The notes under the pieces: generated by a model
Database searches by the model: none
Told to the model about the DNA's origin: nothing
Seen by the model: the letters and a program-made list of their open reading frames with translations, nothing else
Source: Dehalococcoidia bacterium
GTDB lineage: Bacteria > Chloroflexota > Dehalococcoidia > E44-bin15
Length of the DNA: 64,000 nt
Direction of reading: 5' to 3'
NCBI GenBank assembly: GCA_041649635.1
Contig: JBAZMV010000002.1
Location: forward strand, 186,001 to 250,000
In this document: positions 41,059-50,618 of the stretch, one piece after another
Layout of the letters: each line of letters opens with the position of its first letter
How positions within the stretch are numbered: the first letter of the stretch is position 1
Program-made: the position numbers and the translations under genes

Positions 41059-41841
41059 TCAAGATAGATCACCCAGTTCCCGCTTAGCTTCGTTCCAAAG
41101 CGCATTCTGCTCTTCGAGAGTCATATCAGCCAGAAGCCGTCCCTTTTCCGCGCAGATTTTCTCCATGTATGAAAAGCGTTTGTAGAAGCGTTCGTTGCAT
41201 GCCCTCAGCGCGGCCTCGGCATCTATGTCCATGCGTCTCGCTACGCATACCAGCGTGAAGAGCATGTCCCCGAACTCCATCACCTTATGGCGGTGATCCT
41301 TCGCCTGCTGCAACTCGGCGACCTCTTCGCATAGCTTATCGATGATGTCGTCCACGGTGATCCAGTCGAACCCGACGCGGGCTACGCGCCTTGCCGCCGC
41401 CTGGGCGTATGCCAGCGCCGGCATGTTTTTAGGCAGGCCGGATAGCAGCTCGCCCCTGCCTTCCTTCCGTTTAAGCTCCTCCCAGTTGGCAAGGACTTCT
41501 GAAGCGCCGCTGACCTTCTCTTCACCGAAAACGTGGGGGTGCCTGTATATCAGCTTGTCGCATATTCTTTGAATCACATCGCCTATTTCAAAGCAGCCTT
41601 CATCCTTGGCCATCTGGGCGTGAAGAACTATCTGCAGGAGCAGGTCGCCCAGCTCTTCGCATAGTTTGTCCATATTTCCCTTATCGATAGTCTCAACCGC
41701 CTCGTAGGCCTCCTCCAGCATGTTGCCCTTGATCGAATCGTGGGTCTGCTCGCGGTCCCAGGGACAGCCGCCCGGGGCGCGAAGGCGCTCGATGATGGCC
41801 ACCAGTCTGTCGAAACTCTTCAAGTCTTCATTCTTGTCCAA
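41059..41841 (-). CDS. mazG: Nucleoside triphosphate pyrophosphohydrolase
   Basis: 260 residues with two MazG domains. First: RLRAPGGCPWDREQTHDSIKGNM split by residues 19-41, then EEAYEAVE and CEELGDLLLQIVLHAQ (metal-binding ExxE...D). Second: RVARVGFDWITVDDIIDKLCEEVAEL with EFGDMLFTLVCVAR. It hydrolyses NTPs to NMPs as a housecleaning enzyme. Start is TTG at 41841 with GAGG 7 bp upstream. Confidence 0.95.
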   Translation of the reverse strand: MDKNEDLKSFDRLVAIIERLRAPGGCPWDREQTHDSIKGNMLEEAYEAVETIDKGNMDKLCEELGDLLLQIVLHAQMAKDEGCFEIGDVIQRICDKLIYRHPHVFGEEKVSGASEVLANWEELKRKEGRGELLSGLPKNMPALAYAQAAARRVARVGFDWITVDDIIDKLCEEVAELQQAKDHRHKVMEFGDMLFTLVCVARRMDIDAEAALRACNERFYKRFSYMEKICAEKGRLLADMTLEEQNALWNEAKRELGDLS

Positions 41842-41930
41842 AACGCTACCTCTTCACTGCAAGAATAGAACGCATTATATGTCCGATACATTAAGTTGAC
41901 AAGCCGCAAGCGCTACCATAGCATTGTAAC

Positions 41931-42608
41931 ATGCTGGCGGGGAGAAACTTCCGAATTCCGTTCCGGGTCGCATCGATCCTTTTCATTGTATGCATTCCCC
42001 TGTTCCTTCTCACAAGCAACATAAGGTGGGTCGCCAACGATCTTCAGTTCTGGGAAGAGGGCTTCGAAAAATATGACGTCAGCGCGGAGACGGGATTCAG
42101 CGACGAAGAACTCATCGATATATCAAAAGGTCTGATCCGATATTTCAATTCCGGAGATATCGACGATACGATGTATATATTCAGTGACGATGAAATCATA
42201 CATCTGCGCGACGTCAGAGGGCTGATTCAACTCAGCTACACGATTCAGTGGATAACGCTTGGCTACATCATTATCTTTGTGGCGGCAGGGTATACGTATA
42301 AGCGAAGGCAGATGTTTTCATCGTTAGGCAAGCTTGTCCTGACAGGCAGCGTCGCCGGTCTCGCCGCTCTGGCGGCGACAGGCATAGCCGCGATGATAGA
42401 TTTCGACTGGCTGTTCATATTATTCCATCGGATATTCTTCACCAACGATTTGTGGATATCTTCGGGCTACCTGCCGCGAATATATACGGAAGGCTTCTTC
42501 TACGATGCGGCCGGGGCAATCGCGATAGCAATGGTATTACAATCGCTGTTAATCGGGGCGATAGCGGGGGGCTTCCTGCTGCGAAGGCGGAGACGCCTCG
42601 CGAACTAA
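41931..42608 (+). CDS. DUF1461/TIGR01906-type integral membrane protein
   Basis: 225 residues with about four membrane helices (12-30, 105-122, 132-155, 190-215), a ~75-residue extracytoplasmic domain after helix 1 and a C-terminal RRRRRL tail. The pattern ILFHRIFFTNDLWISS and the early SNIRWVANDLQFWEEGF resemble the DUF1461 family. Function is unknown. It converges on the FmdB gene, with the two stop regions overlapping by 4 bp. Confidence 0.7.
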   Translation: MLAGRNFRIPFRVASILFIVCIPLFLLTSNIRWVANDLQFWEEGFEKYDVSAETGFSDEELIDISKGLIRYFNSGDIDDTMYIFSDDEIIHLRDVRGLIQLSYTIQWITLGYIIIFVAAGYTYKRRQMFSSLGKLVLTGSVAGLAALAATGIAAMIDFDWLFILFHRIFFTNDLWISSGYLPRIYTEGFFYDAAGAIAIAMVLQSLLIGAIAGGFLLRRRRRLAN

Positions 42609-42841
42609 TGATGGCATGAGGTGCATGAGGTGGCGGGGCACGACGGACCGCAGCCGCCGCCTCCGGCGATAGGAGATGAACTGCCGTCAGCCCCTTTTGA
42701 AAGGGCGGCAAAAGCGGACAGCTGTTTGCTTGCCGGTGATTTGCATTCGGGGCAGGAGACCTTCTTGTCGGAATCGCTGAAGGAGCACCTGCGCTCGAAC
42801 TTCGCATCGCACTTTGAACATTTATATTCGTATATCGGCAT
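42605..42841 (-). CDS. FmdB-family zinc ribbon protein
   Basis: 78 residues: MPIYEYKCSKCDAKFE with CPECKSPASKQL completes a four-Cys zinc ribbon typical of the FmdB regulator family. The C-terminal half is Gly/Ser/Cys-rich (GGGGCGPSCPATSCTSCHH), adding five cysteines and two terminal histidines that could bind a second metal. Role unknown. A second FmdB protein is at 61381. Confidence 0.9.
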   Translation of the reverse strand: MPIYEYKCSKCDAKFERRCSFSDSDKKVSCPECKSPASKQLSAFAALSKGADGSSSPIAGGGGCGPSCPATSCTSCHH

Positions 42842-42875
42842 GACAGTTATATTCTAGACCGTGTTCAGCAGAGAA

Positions 42876-44420
42876 TCAAGAGCGCCAGACAACCTCACCG
42901 CCTACTATTGTAGCCTCGACCTTGATATCTCGTATCTTCTCCGGGGCTATCTTCAGCGGGTCATCGCTTAGAACAGTGAAATCGGCCAGCTTTCCCGGGA
43001 TTATCGTGCCTTTTACGCCTTCGTCGAACGAGGCGTATGCCGCCGCCTTGGTATGCATCTCCAACGCGACGGACGGCAGCACCCTCTCTCGGGAGAAAAA
43101 CGCTTCTCCTTTTTGTGTCTTCCTGTTGACAGCGGTGTGCATGCTCAGCATCGGGTTAAGCGGCGCGACCGGATTATCAGATCCCGCGCTCGGCTTGAGT
43201 CCGCTCTTCAGGAAAGAACTGATGCGATACAGTAAAGGCAGCTGTTCTTCGGATACGGTCTCAAGGTAGCGTTCTCCGCTGTGGTAGATGAAAGAAGGCT
43301 GCGTAACCACAAGGGCTCTTACATTTTCTATTCTATCGAGCAGTGAGTCCGGGCATATGGAACAATGCTCTATGCGATGGCGGTGATTATCCTTCTTCGA
43401 TTTTTCGTAGATAGACTCCAAAGCCGACACGGCCGCCTCAACCGTATTCTGCTCTATGGCATGAATCGCTATCTGAAATCCATTATCCTGCGCCTGCGAG
43501 ACCATCTCCCTTAATTCATCCATCGACGGACATAGACAGCCCCTGGCTTCGCTTATCATTATTTTAAGAGCCCCGAGACGCATATCGTTATCGCCGTGCC
43601 GCGGCTCGAATCCGTCTTCCAACAACTGATCCATGTATCGCATGCCCATCATCAATGACAGCCTCGGTTTCAGCGAACCGGAATCCCGCAAACGCTGGAA
43701 TAATTTCCACGTCTCGATATTGTTGGTAGCCGTAGCATCCTGCAGAGACGTTATCCCCTGTGACAGGTACGCGTCGTTGGCAAGCTTGACCCCGCGCTCC
43801 ATCTCAGCAGGCGAGATCGGAGGCACTTTATTCTCTATATAATCGTTCATCTCGAACAGCATACCGCTCGGCTCTCCCGACTGCAGGTCCCTGTCTATCA
43901 CTCCCCCGTCGGGTTCCTGAGTTTCGTTTGTTATCCCGGCTATGGACATGGCGCGGCTGTTGAGCACACAAGCGTGTCTGGAACGATGCATCAGTTTCAC
44001 GGGGTGGTTCGGCGCTGCTTCATCAAGATCTGACCGGTTGGGATGGCGCCGCTCGGCGAGGTAGAATTCATCGTATCCGAAGGCCCTTATCCACTCTCCA
44101 TCCGAGGCCGTCTGCACCCGCTTGCGTATGCGGTCCTTGATGTCGGCGATGGAAGATACCGAAGATGGTGTGCAATCGACACTCAGCAGGCTTGAGGCGA
44201 AGGCGAGGATGTGGCAGTGGGCGTCATTGAAACCGGGGACGAGGGTCTTGCCGTTGCAATTTATCTTGCGTCCGGTGAAATGTTCATGGGCGCCGTTGCC
44301 GGCAACGCGGAGTATCTTTCCGTCCCTGACCGCTACCGAGGTCGCCTTAGGTTTGGCGGGATCGAATGTGATCACGTTCGCGTTGTAAAGAACCAGGTCC
44401 GCTTTTTCAGTCATTTTCAA
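42876..44420 (-). CDS. YtcJ-like amidohydrolase
   Basis: 514 residues, amidohydrolase superfamily. PGFNDAHCHILAFA (about 62-75) has the D-x-H-x-H metal site; ALKIMISEARGC, IAIHAIEQNTVEAAVSAL and RHRIEHCSICPD follow; GSDNPVAPLNPMLSMHTAVNRK and GKLADFTVLSDDPL are C-terminal hallmarks. It probably hydrolyses an amide of unknown identity in the cytoplasm. It overlaps the ArsA-like gene by 14 bp, suggesting cotranscription. Confidence 0.88.
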   Translation of the reverse strand: MKMTEKADLVLYNANVITFDPAKPKATSVAVRDGKILRVAGNGAHEHFTGRKINCNGKTLVPGFNDAHCHILAFASSLLSVDCTPSSVSSIADIKDRIRKRVQTASDGEWIRAFGYDEFYLAERRHPNRSDLDEAAPNHPVKLMHRSRHACVLNSRAMSIAGITNETQEPDGGVIDRDLQSGEPSGMLFEMNDYIENKVPPISPAEMERGVKLANDAYLSQGITSLQDATATNNIETWKLFQRLRDSGSLKPRLSLMMGMRYMDQLLEDGFEPRHGDNDMRLGALKIMISEARGCLCPSMDELREMVSQAQDNGFQIAIHAIEQNTVEAAVSALESIYEKSKKDNHRHRIEHCSICPDSLLDRIENVRALVVTQPSFIYHSGERYLETVSEEQLPLLYRISSFLKSGLKPSAGSDNPVAPLNPMLSMHTAVNRKTQKGEAFFSRERVLPSVALEMHTKAAAYASFDEGVKGTIIPGKLADFTVLSDDPLKIAPEKIRDIKVEATIVGGEVVWRS

Positions 44421-45309
44421 AAAGCACCTTTACAGCCTCTTTAAGCCTATTCAGGCCGGTTATTTCATAAGGAAACATGGAAAGCATCCGCTGCTTTCCC
44501 GCGCATATTCTGGATATCTCTGCGATATACTCTTTCTGCATGGCTGCCTTACTTTTCATAAACTCCGAATCGGGTTTGGTAATCACCTGATTAATGATAA
44601 CCTGATCGATACCGAGATTGTAACTCCTGAACTCTTCAAATATATAATCAAGCTGTGATACGGCGAGCGCCTCGGCTATAGTCACCAGTTTAAATTCTAC
44701 CATAGTTTGAATAAAATTCATGTCCTTAGCCGAAAGAGCCTCCCATCCCTTTATGACCCCTTGAACCGTATTGCGGTTCTTCCCTGTTGTTTTCAGCGAA
44801 GTGTAGATGCGCGCGGCGGGTTTAAGATGCTCACCGATAATCGACGGCATCTTGAGAAGTCCCAGCGTCTGGCCTGCAGGTGCCGTATCCCATATTATTT
44901 TACCGTATTTGCCGGACTCGTGAAGCTCCCTTATATAGTCGACCATGAATTCATCTCTGAGCCCCGGCAGTACGCTGGCGACAAAATCGATGAACTCATC
45001 ATAGTCGATATCGACGAATGAAGAGAACACTTCGTAGGCCTCAGACCCGAACTTATCGTTCCACATGGTCTTCACCTCATGAGCGCCGACCTCATAAAGA
45101 AAAAGATTATCGGTTATGGTTACCGGAGTACCTTTACTGCCGGAAGTCGCGGCGACATTGATCTCGAAGATGTGCTGCAGCGAAGGGGTTGGATCGGTGG
45201 ACAGTATAAGTGTTTTATTGCCTGTCATAGCGTAGTGCAGGGCGGTGGTGGCGGCGCATGTCGTCTTGCCTACACCGCCCTTGCCGCAGAACATGATGAC
45301 ATTTTTCAT
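44407..45309 (-). CDS. ArsA/Get3-family ATPase
   Basis: 300 residues with the deviant Walker A CGKGGVGKTTCAA (8-20), LSTDPTPSLQHIF (switch I), WDTAPAGQTLGLLKMP (switch II) and ATPase helices after. Single-domain bacterial ArsA homologues may act on membrane-protein targeting or as oxyanion pump ATPases; no arsenite permease is nearby. The Cys pair typical of Get3 zinc is absent. Overlaps mnmG by 4 bp. Confidence 0.88.
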   Translation of the reverse strand: MKNVIMFCGKGGVGKTTCAATTALHYAMTGNKTLILSTDPTPSLQHIFEINVAATSGSKGTPVTITDNLFLYEVGAHEVKTMWNDKFGSEAYEVFSSFVDIDYDEFIDFVASVLPGLRDEFMVDYIRELHESGKYGKIIWDTAPAGQTLGLLKMPSIIGEHLKPAARIYTSLKTTGKNRNTVQGVIKGWEALSAKDMNFIQTMVEFKLVTIAEALAVSQLDYIFEEFRSYNLGIDQVIINQVITKPDSEFMKSKAAMQKEYIAEISRICAGKQRMLSMFPYEITGLNRLKEAVKVLFEND

Positions 45310-47165
45310 TTGGAGCCCCTCTCCAGGTGTACCATCAATATCGCCAGGTCCGCCGGAGTCACGCCGTCGATGCGCGACGCCTGTCCGAGCGTAACAGGGC
45401 GTATGCGGTTGAGTTTCTGCCGCGCTTCGTAACGCAGCCCTTTAATACTATCATAAGTAAATAAATCCGGTATCGATCTTTTCTCCATCCGCGACATGCG
45501 GGCAACGGACGTTGTCTGCTTCTTTAGGTAGCCTTCGTATTTTGCCTCGACCTCGACCTGCTCGGCGACGCTGCAGTCTATACACGGATCGCCGTATGAC
45601 ATTGCAACGAGCGTATCGTAACCAACATTCTGGCGTCTGAGGTATTCAAGCGCCGTGACGCTCTTATCGGAGTTACTGAAATATGTTTTGGACAGGCGTT
45701 TTAATTCGTCGGCCACTGCCTGGCGTTTCACTTCAACCTGTTCATACTGTTCGCGCCCCACCAGCCCGAGTTCATACCCGATCGGAGCCAACCTTAGGTC
45801 GGCGTTGTCCTGCCGCAATAAAAGTCGATACTCGGCGCGCGATGTGAGCAGGCGATACGGTTCGGTGAGATCCCTCGTCACCAGATCGTCGATCATCACG
45901 CCGATATATCCCTGGTTGCGCTTTACTATAACCGGAGGCTTCCCTTTCACCCTAAGCGCCGCGTTGATCCCTGCGATCAATCCCTGGCCCGCCGCCTCCT
46001 CGTAACCCGTCGTCCCGTTTATCTGTCCGGCGAAGAACAGCCCCGGCACAGCCTTGCTCTCCAGAGTCGCCGATATCTGGTTCGACGGCACGTAATCGTA
46101 CTCGATAGCATAGCCGACCCTGATCATCTCCACTTTCTCCAAGGCGGGGATGGTGCGCAGCATGGCTAGCTGAACGTCCTCGGGGAGGCTCGTATTAGCC
46201 CCCTGAACATATACTTCGCTTGTTTCCCACCCCTCCGGCTCCAGGAACAGCGGATGCGACGCTTTATGCGCGAACTTGAATATCTTATCCTCTATCGACG
46301 GGCAGTAGCGGGGGCCGACACCGTGAATCATGCCGTTAAAAAGCGGGGCGCGGTCGAGGTTATTCCTTATCAGTTCGTGGGTCTTTGCGTTTGTATAAAC
46401 CAGGTAACACGGCAATTGCGGGCGCCAGTCGGATCGGGACAGCGGATAGACCGGATTGGGCTGCGGGAAGGAAACCGGGTGGTTCCCGTTTCTGTACATA
46501 CTGAAATATAAAGGGACTTCGCTCCCCGGCTGTATGACGGTCTTGCTGAAATCTATTGTTCTGGCATCGATGCGCGGCGGCGTGCCGGTCTTGAGCCGTC
46601 CCAGTGTAAATCCCATATCTCGCAAGCTGTCGGATAGTCTCTCGGCGGCGAACTCTCCGGCGCGACCCGCGGGGTAGCTCTTATCTCCGATGATTACCCT
46701 GCCGTTAAGTGAGGTGCCTGTTGTCAGGACGACGTTTCCGCCCCGGTAGATCCATCCCACGTTGGTCTGGATATGGAACGTTCCGTTATCGAACCACAAT
46801 TTGTCTACGAGCGCCTGCTTTGTGTCGAGGTTCTCCTGACGTTCCAGCGCGTGCTTCATGGAGAGGCCGTACAGCTTCTTATCGGCCTGCGCCCTGAGCG
46901 CCTGCACCGCCGGGCCTTTGCCTGTGTTAAGCATTCGCACCTGTATGAACGTCCGGTCGATGTTGCGGGCCATCTCGCCGCCGAGCGCGTCGATCTCGCG
47001 CACAAGGTGGCCTTTAGCCGGGCCGCCGATGGAAGGATTGCACGGCATCAGCGCTACATTGTCGAGGTTCAGAGTCAGCAGCAGTGTCCTGGAGCCCATC
47101 CGCGCCGCGGCCAGCGCCGCCTCGCACCCGGCATGTCCCGCTCCTATAACAATCACATCATACAT
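45306..47165 (-). CDS. mnmG: tRNA uridine-5-carboxymethylaminomethyl modification enzyme, FAD subunit
   Basis: 619 residues. FAD-binding VIGAGHAGCEAALAAARMG (5-23), NPSIGGPAKGHLVREIDALGG, GRLKTGTPPRID, GLFFAGQINGTTGYEEAAGQG and TSRAEYRLLLRQDNADLRL are signature stretches. With MnmE (not in window) it modifies wobble uridines. C-terminal helical domain intact, ending IDGVTPADLAILMVHLER. Confidence 0.97.
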   Translation of the reverse strand: MYDVIVIGAGHAGCEAALAAARMGSRTLLLTLNLDNVALMPCNPSIGGPAKGHLVREIDALGGEMARNIDRTFIQVRMLNTGKGPAVQALRAQADKKLYGLSMKHALERQENLDTKQALVDKLWFDNGTFHIQTNVGWIYRGGNVVLTTGTSLNGRVIIGDKSYPAGRAGEFAAERLSDSLRDMGFTLGRLKTGTPPRIDARTIDFSKTVIQPGSEVPLYFSMYRNGNHPVSFPQPNPVYPLSRSDWRPQLPCYLVYTNAKTHELIRNNLDRAPLFNGMIHGVGPRYCPSIEDKIFKFAHKASHPLFLEPEGWETSEVYVQGANTSLPEDVQLAMLRTIPALEKVEMIRVGYAIEYDYVPSNQISATLESKAVPGLFFAGQINGTTGYEEAAGQGLIAGINAALRVKGKPPVIVKRNQGYIGVMIDDLVTRDLTEPYRLLTSRAEYRLLLRQDNADLRLAPIGYELGLVGREQYEQVEVKRQAVADELKRLSKTYFSNSDKSVTALEYLRRQNVGYDTLVAMSYGDPCIDCSVAEQVEVEAKYEGYLKKQTTSVARMSRMEKRSIPDLFTYDSIKGLRYEARQKLNRIRPVTLGQASRIDGVTPADLAILMVHLERGSK

Positions 47166-47250
47166 ATGTTATTACCTGTATCTTTTAATTGTATCACTAT
47201 ATGAATGTCCAGTCGATGCGTTGAACGTAAATATGGCACAGTATCGGATG

Positions 47251-47274
47251 AGGAATCATGAGCGAATGATTCCT
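47251..47274. other. Hairpin at the 3' side of the ABC permease gene
   Basis: AGGAATCAT (47251-47259) pairs with ATGATTCCT (47266-47274), just past the permease stop. No T-run follows on the minus strand, so its terminator role is doubtful. Confidence 0.35.
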
Positions 47275-47276
47275 TA

Positions 47277-48497
47277 CTACGGCTGTCGCAGGTATCTCCA
47301 TATCTCGGACATGCCCGGCCGTTTGCCGTACATGAGGAGGAAGGTGCGGAACACGCGTGAAGCCAGCCATATTGCCGCGACAATAGAAGCTATCATGATG
47401 AGCATGCTGACGGCTAGTTCCCACGCCGGAAGCGCGCCGATGCTTAGTTTCATTACGGCGGTTATAGGCGCGGTGATGGGGAAAATGGCCAAGATGGTGA
47501 AAATGACATGGTCCGGGTTTGTAAGCAACAATCCGATGAGCATCAGCGGCAGCACGGCCGGCAGCACAACGAACGTAGTCCATTGACTGCTCTCCCTGGC
47601 CGTGGAACCGAGCGAGCCTATGGCCGCGAACAATACGCCGAACAATATGTAGCCTAATATAAAATAGACGATACTTATCACTATGAGCTCGGGAGATATC
47701 TTTAACCCGGCCAACACGGGGATGTTCGCCGACGCGATGACGACAAATATCACCATGGTCATGAGCCAGACCAATATCTGCAGCAGCCCGGCGGCCCCGA
47801 GCCCCAGCACCTTGCCGGTCAGCAGTTGCCTTGCTGAAACGGAAGACAGAAGTATCTCGATAAGCCTGTTCTCCTTCTCTTCGGCAACCCCCTGCAGTAA
47901 ATAGCCGGATGAAAAGAACAGGGACATGATAAAGAGCATGCCGAACACGTAAGGCATAACAAATGATGAAAGCTCATCCTCGGGCGGAAATATTTCCCCC
48001 GTATCCGGATTCAGCCTGAACGATTGCGTATAGAGCGGATCAGTCACCCTTGCAAGGATGGCCTCGCTCACGTTGGTGCCGATGAGGTTCGCTGTCAGGA
48101 ACTCGTCGATAGACCTTAATGTTGCGTACGGGGGATCGATTTCCCTCTTTGTAGTGTATCTCTGGATGATACCGTTATCCAGGTAATCGGCGGGTATCAC
48201 GATATATTCGCTGACATTGCCTTCGACTAATCCCCGTCTCGCTTCATCCTCCGTGATATATGACACGAAGTATGTCGTTTCCGTATTAGTATAATCGTCG
48301 AACAGGCCCGTATTATCCACGTAACCGATGTTCGGCTTCTCGGCGGGTGGCTTCTCGCCGGCCCACTGCGTGATGCCGTAGTATGCCAGCATGCCCAGCG
48401 TCGCCAGCAGAGGCAGGCTCAGTGTCAGAATGATATATGACAGCCTCTTTACGGCTGCGAGAAACTCGTGACTGGCGATTATCCTGATCTTGCTCAC
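47277..48497 (-). CDS. ABC-2 type permease (NatB-like)
   Basis: 406 residues. One N-terminal helix (about 20-42), a ~150-residue extracytoplasmic domain, then five helices from residue 180 on, the NatB/ABC-2 topology. VAEEKENRLIEILLSSVSARQLLTGKVLG (about 219-247) is the conserved cytoplasmic loop contacting the ATPase. Likely exports ions, antibiotics or lipids. Its start overlaps the ATPase stop, so the two make one exporter. Confidence 0.88.
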   Translation of the reverse strand: MSKIRIIASHEFLAAVKRLSYIILTLSLPLLATLGMLAYYGITQWAGEKPPAEKPNIGYVDNTGLFDDYTNTETTYFVSYITEDEARRGLVEGNVSEYIVIPADYLDNGIIQRYTTKREIDPPYATLRSIDEFLTANLIGTNVSEAILARVTDPLYTQSFRLNPDTGEIFPPEDELSSFVMPYVFGMLFIMSLFFSSGYLLQGVAEEKENRLIEILLSSVSARQLLTGKVLGLGAAGLLQILVWLMTMVIFVVIASANIPVLAGLKISPELIVISIVYFILGYILFGVLFAAIGSLGSTARESSQWTTFVVLPAVLPLMLIGLLLTNPDHVIFTILAIFPITAPITAVMKLSIGALPAWELAVSMLIMIASIVAAIWLASRVFRTFLLMYGKRPGMSEIWRYLRQP

Positions 48498-49621
48498 TGT
48501 CTGGCCACCTGGATAAAGATTTCGTTCAGGGACGGTGTGGAGACCTCAAACCTGTCGACCCTTATCGACTTTGCCATGAGCTGGCTCAATACCTGCTGCG
48601 CCGTCGTCTGTCCGTCCAGGAACAGCTCGACATATTTGCCGTGGTCCTTTTTCCCGCTTATGCCATCGATAGTTCCTATATCGCCTTCGCACTGCACGAA
48701 GACCGAGTTATTGCGGAAACGCCACTTTATTTCAGACAGGTCGCCGTACAGGACGACCCGGCCGCGGTTTATCATAAGCACCCTGTCGCACATCTCCTCC
48801 ACTTCGTTCATCATGTGAGTGCTGAATATCACCGTCTTACCCTGCGTTTTAAGCTCCAGGATGATTTCCTTGAGCAGCATGCGGTTAACCGGGTCCAGCC
48901 CGGCGAAGGGCTCGTCGAGCACTATCAGGGAAGGGTCATGTGAGAGAGTGACCAGGAACTGGATTATCTGCCCCATGCCTCGGCTTAGCTCGCTGATCTT
49001 CTTGCCCTGGTGCATGGACATGTCAACTTCTTTCAAAAGCGCTTCGGCCCGCTCCCTTGCCGTGTTCGATGGAACAGCCTTGAGCCTGGACAGATAGACG
49101 AGATTATCGGAGACCTTCATCTTGCGATAGAGGCCGCGTTCTTCCGGCAGGTAGCCGATCCTGTTCTTAGCCTGCTCATCGAGCGGACGGCCGAATACGG
49201 ATATCTCTCCCGAATCAGGCTTGATGATATCCATGAGCATTCGAATGGTAGTTGTCTTGCCCGCCCCGTTGGGCCCGACGAGGCCCAGCACCTCTCCTTT
49301 CGCCAGTGTGAACGAGACGTCCTGCACAACAGGTCTGCCGCCGTACGATTTGTTAACATGCGATATCTCGGCGAGGGTTTCTTCCCGTCTCGGCGCGGTC
49401 GCAGACGCGCTCTCGCGGGCTTCCTTGAGACGATGCGCTGTAGATGAGACCCGTTCCGCATCGGCGGCGTCCGGGGTATCGATACGCCCGGCGTCTGTAT
49501 TAGACATATCGTCTTTGCCGCCGACATCACCCTTGAGCCTACGCCTGCGCAAATAGGTACGCAGAGACATGGCTGTAACGATGATGACAACCAGTAGTAT
49601 AAATAATAGTGAATCGCTCAT
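48494..49621 (-). CDS. ABC transporter ATPase with N-terminal membrane anchor (NatA-like)
   Basis: 375 residues. The ABC domain starts near residue 84: Walker A GPNGAGKTTT, signature ELSRGMGQ (NatA-type variant of LSGGQ), Walker B LIVLDEPFAGLDP, switch His in STHMMNE. Before it are a predicted membrane helix (residues 4-20), a basic RRRRLK stop-transfer and a ~60-residue charged linker, not normally found in NatA ATPases. Pairs with the permease downstream. An internal start would remove the helix, but no in-frame ATG with a good ribosome-binding site was evident before the ABC domain. Confidence 0.85.
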   Translation of the reverse strand: MSDSLLFILLVVIIVTAMSLRTYLRRRRLKGDVGGKDDMSNTDAGRIDTPDAADAERVSSTAHRLKEARESASATAPRREETLAEISHVNKSYGGRPVVQDVSFTLAKGEVLGLVGPNGAGKTTTIRMLMDIIKPDSGEISVFGRPLDEQAKNRIGYLPEERGLYRKMKVSDNLVYLSRLKAVPSNTARERAEALLKEVDMSMHQGKKISELSRGMGQIIQFLVTLSHDPSLIVLDEPFAGLDPVNRMLLKEIILELKTQGKTVIFSTHMMNEVEEMCDRVLMINRGRVVLYGDLSEIKWRFRNNSVFVQCEGDIGTIDGISGKKDHGKYVELFLDGQTTAQQVLSQLMAKSIRVDRFEVSTPSLNEIFIQVARQ

Positions 49622-49692
49622 GGATCAGTTCTAATCCTTATGCTGCCGAGACCTCTATTATCCTTAGTTCGATTTACTAGACACGCAAAGTT

Positions 49693-49722
49693 TTGACTTT
49701 GGTATTATTAGGAGAGTATACT
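49693..49722 (+). promoter_or_regulatory. nadE promoter
   Basis: TTGACT (49693-49698), 18 bp, TATACT (49717-49722). Predicted start near 49729, giving a leader of about 38 nt with GGAG ahead of the ATG at 49767. Confidence 0.75.
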
Positions 49723-49766
49723 TCACGAATCAAAGAGGGTCAACTTTTTTTTGGAGTGTGTTTGTT

Positions 49767-50489
49767 ATGCAAAAACTGGCTGCCAATCTGGAAGAATGGA
49801 TAAAGGAAAAGGTATTAGAGGCAAAAAAGACAGGTGCGGTTGTCGGATTGAGCGGCGGTATCGACTCGGCGGTGGTCGCGGTTTTGTGCAAACGCGCCTT
49901 TCCCGATGCAACGCTCGCGGTTATCATGCCCTGTTACAGTAATAAAGCAGATGTAGCGCACGCGTACGCACTTGCGGAGAAGTTCGATATACATGCCGAA
50001 TTGATCGGGCTTGAGCCGGTATACGAGTCGCTGCTGAAATCGTTTCCAAAAGGCAAAATCTACCATAAGAACGATAAGCTATCCCAATCGAATATTAAAC
50101 CGCGGCTCAGGATGATAACTTTGTATTATCTTGCCTCGCAGCTCAATTATCTCGTCGTGGGAACAGGGAATCGCAGCGAAATAGCTGTAGGCTATTCTAC
50201 AAAATACGGCGATGCAGGAGTGGATATCCTTCCCCTGGGCAATCTGGTAAAAAGACAGGTTAGTGAACTCGCCGAGTATCTGGGCATAACGAGGGATATT
50301 ATAAGCAAGCCTCCTTCGGCGGGGTTGTGGGAGGGGCAGACGGACGAGGGTGAGATGGGGCTGACGTACAATGAGCTGGATCGATATCTGACGACCGGCG
50401 AGGCCAGCGTTCAGGTAAAGAAGAAAATCGAGTCTATGATGAGGGCAAGTGCTCATAAGAGAGCCATGCCGCCGATACCTCCGTTTTAG
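49767..50489 (+). CDS. nadE: NAD synthetase
   Basis: About 240 residues from the ATG at 49767 (GGAG 10 bp upstream; a GTG at 49758 is in frame but too close to it). P-loop-like SGGIDSAVVA (about 33-42), GTGNRSEIAVGYSTKYGD and KPPSAGLWEGQTDE are NAD+ synthase signatures. No glutaminase domain, so it uses ammonia. Last step of NAD synthesis. Confidence 0.94.
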   Translation: MQKLAANLEEWIKEKVLEAKKTGAVVGLSGGIDSAVVAVLCKRAFPDATLAVIMPCYSNKADVAHAYALAEKFDIHAELIGLEPVYESLLKSFPKGKIYHKNDKLSQSNIKPRLRMITLYYLASQLNYLVVGTGNRSEIAVGYSTKYGDAGVDILPLGNLVKRQVSELAEYLGITRDIISKPPSAGLWEGQTDEGEMGLTYNELDRYLTTGEASVQVKKKIESMMRASAHKRAMPPIPPF

Positions 50490-50552
50490 TAAACGTGGTG
50501 TATCGATGAGGTAAATATTGAAATCATGGCGCATTTACGTAACAATTTACCC

Positions 50553-50582
50553 TTGCCTTTAACATAACCGCTATGTTATCAT
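50553..50582 (+). promoter_or_regulatory. recA promoter with inverted-repeat operator
   Basis: TTGCCT (50553-50558), 18 bp, TATCAT (50577-50582). Within it lies TAACATA-N5-TATGTTA (50560-50578), a perfect 7-bp inverted repeat overlapping the -10, the expected place for an SOS repressor site. Confidence 0.65.
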
Positions 50583-50618
50583 TCCCTTACAGTCAATACG
50601 TTGACACCAAGGAGTAAA

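Noticed and set aside
40848..41105. 85-codon minus-strand frame across the tRNA
   Set aside because: Overlaps tRNA-Pro on the opposite strand; spurious translation of a tRNA gene is a known artefact.
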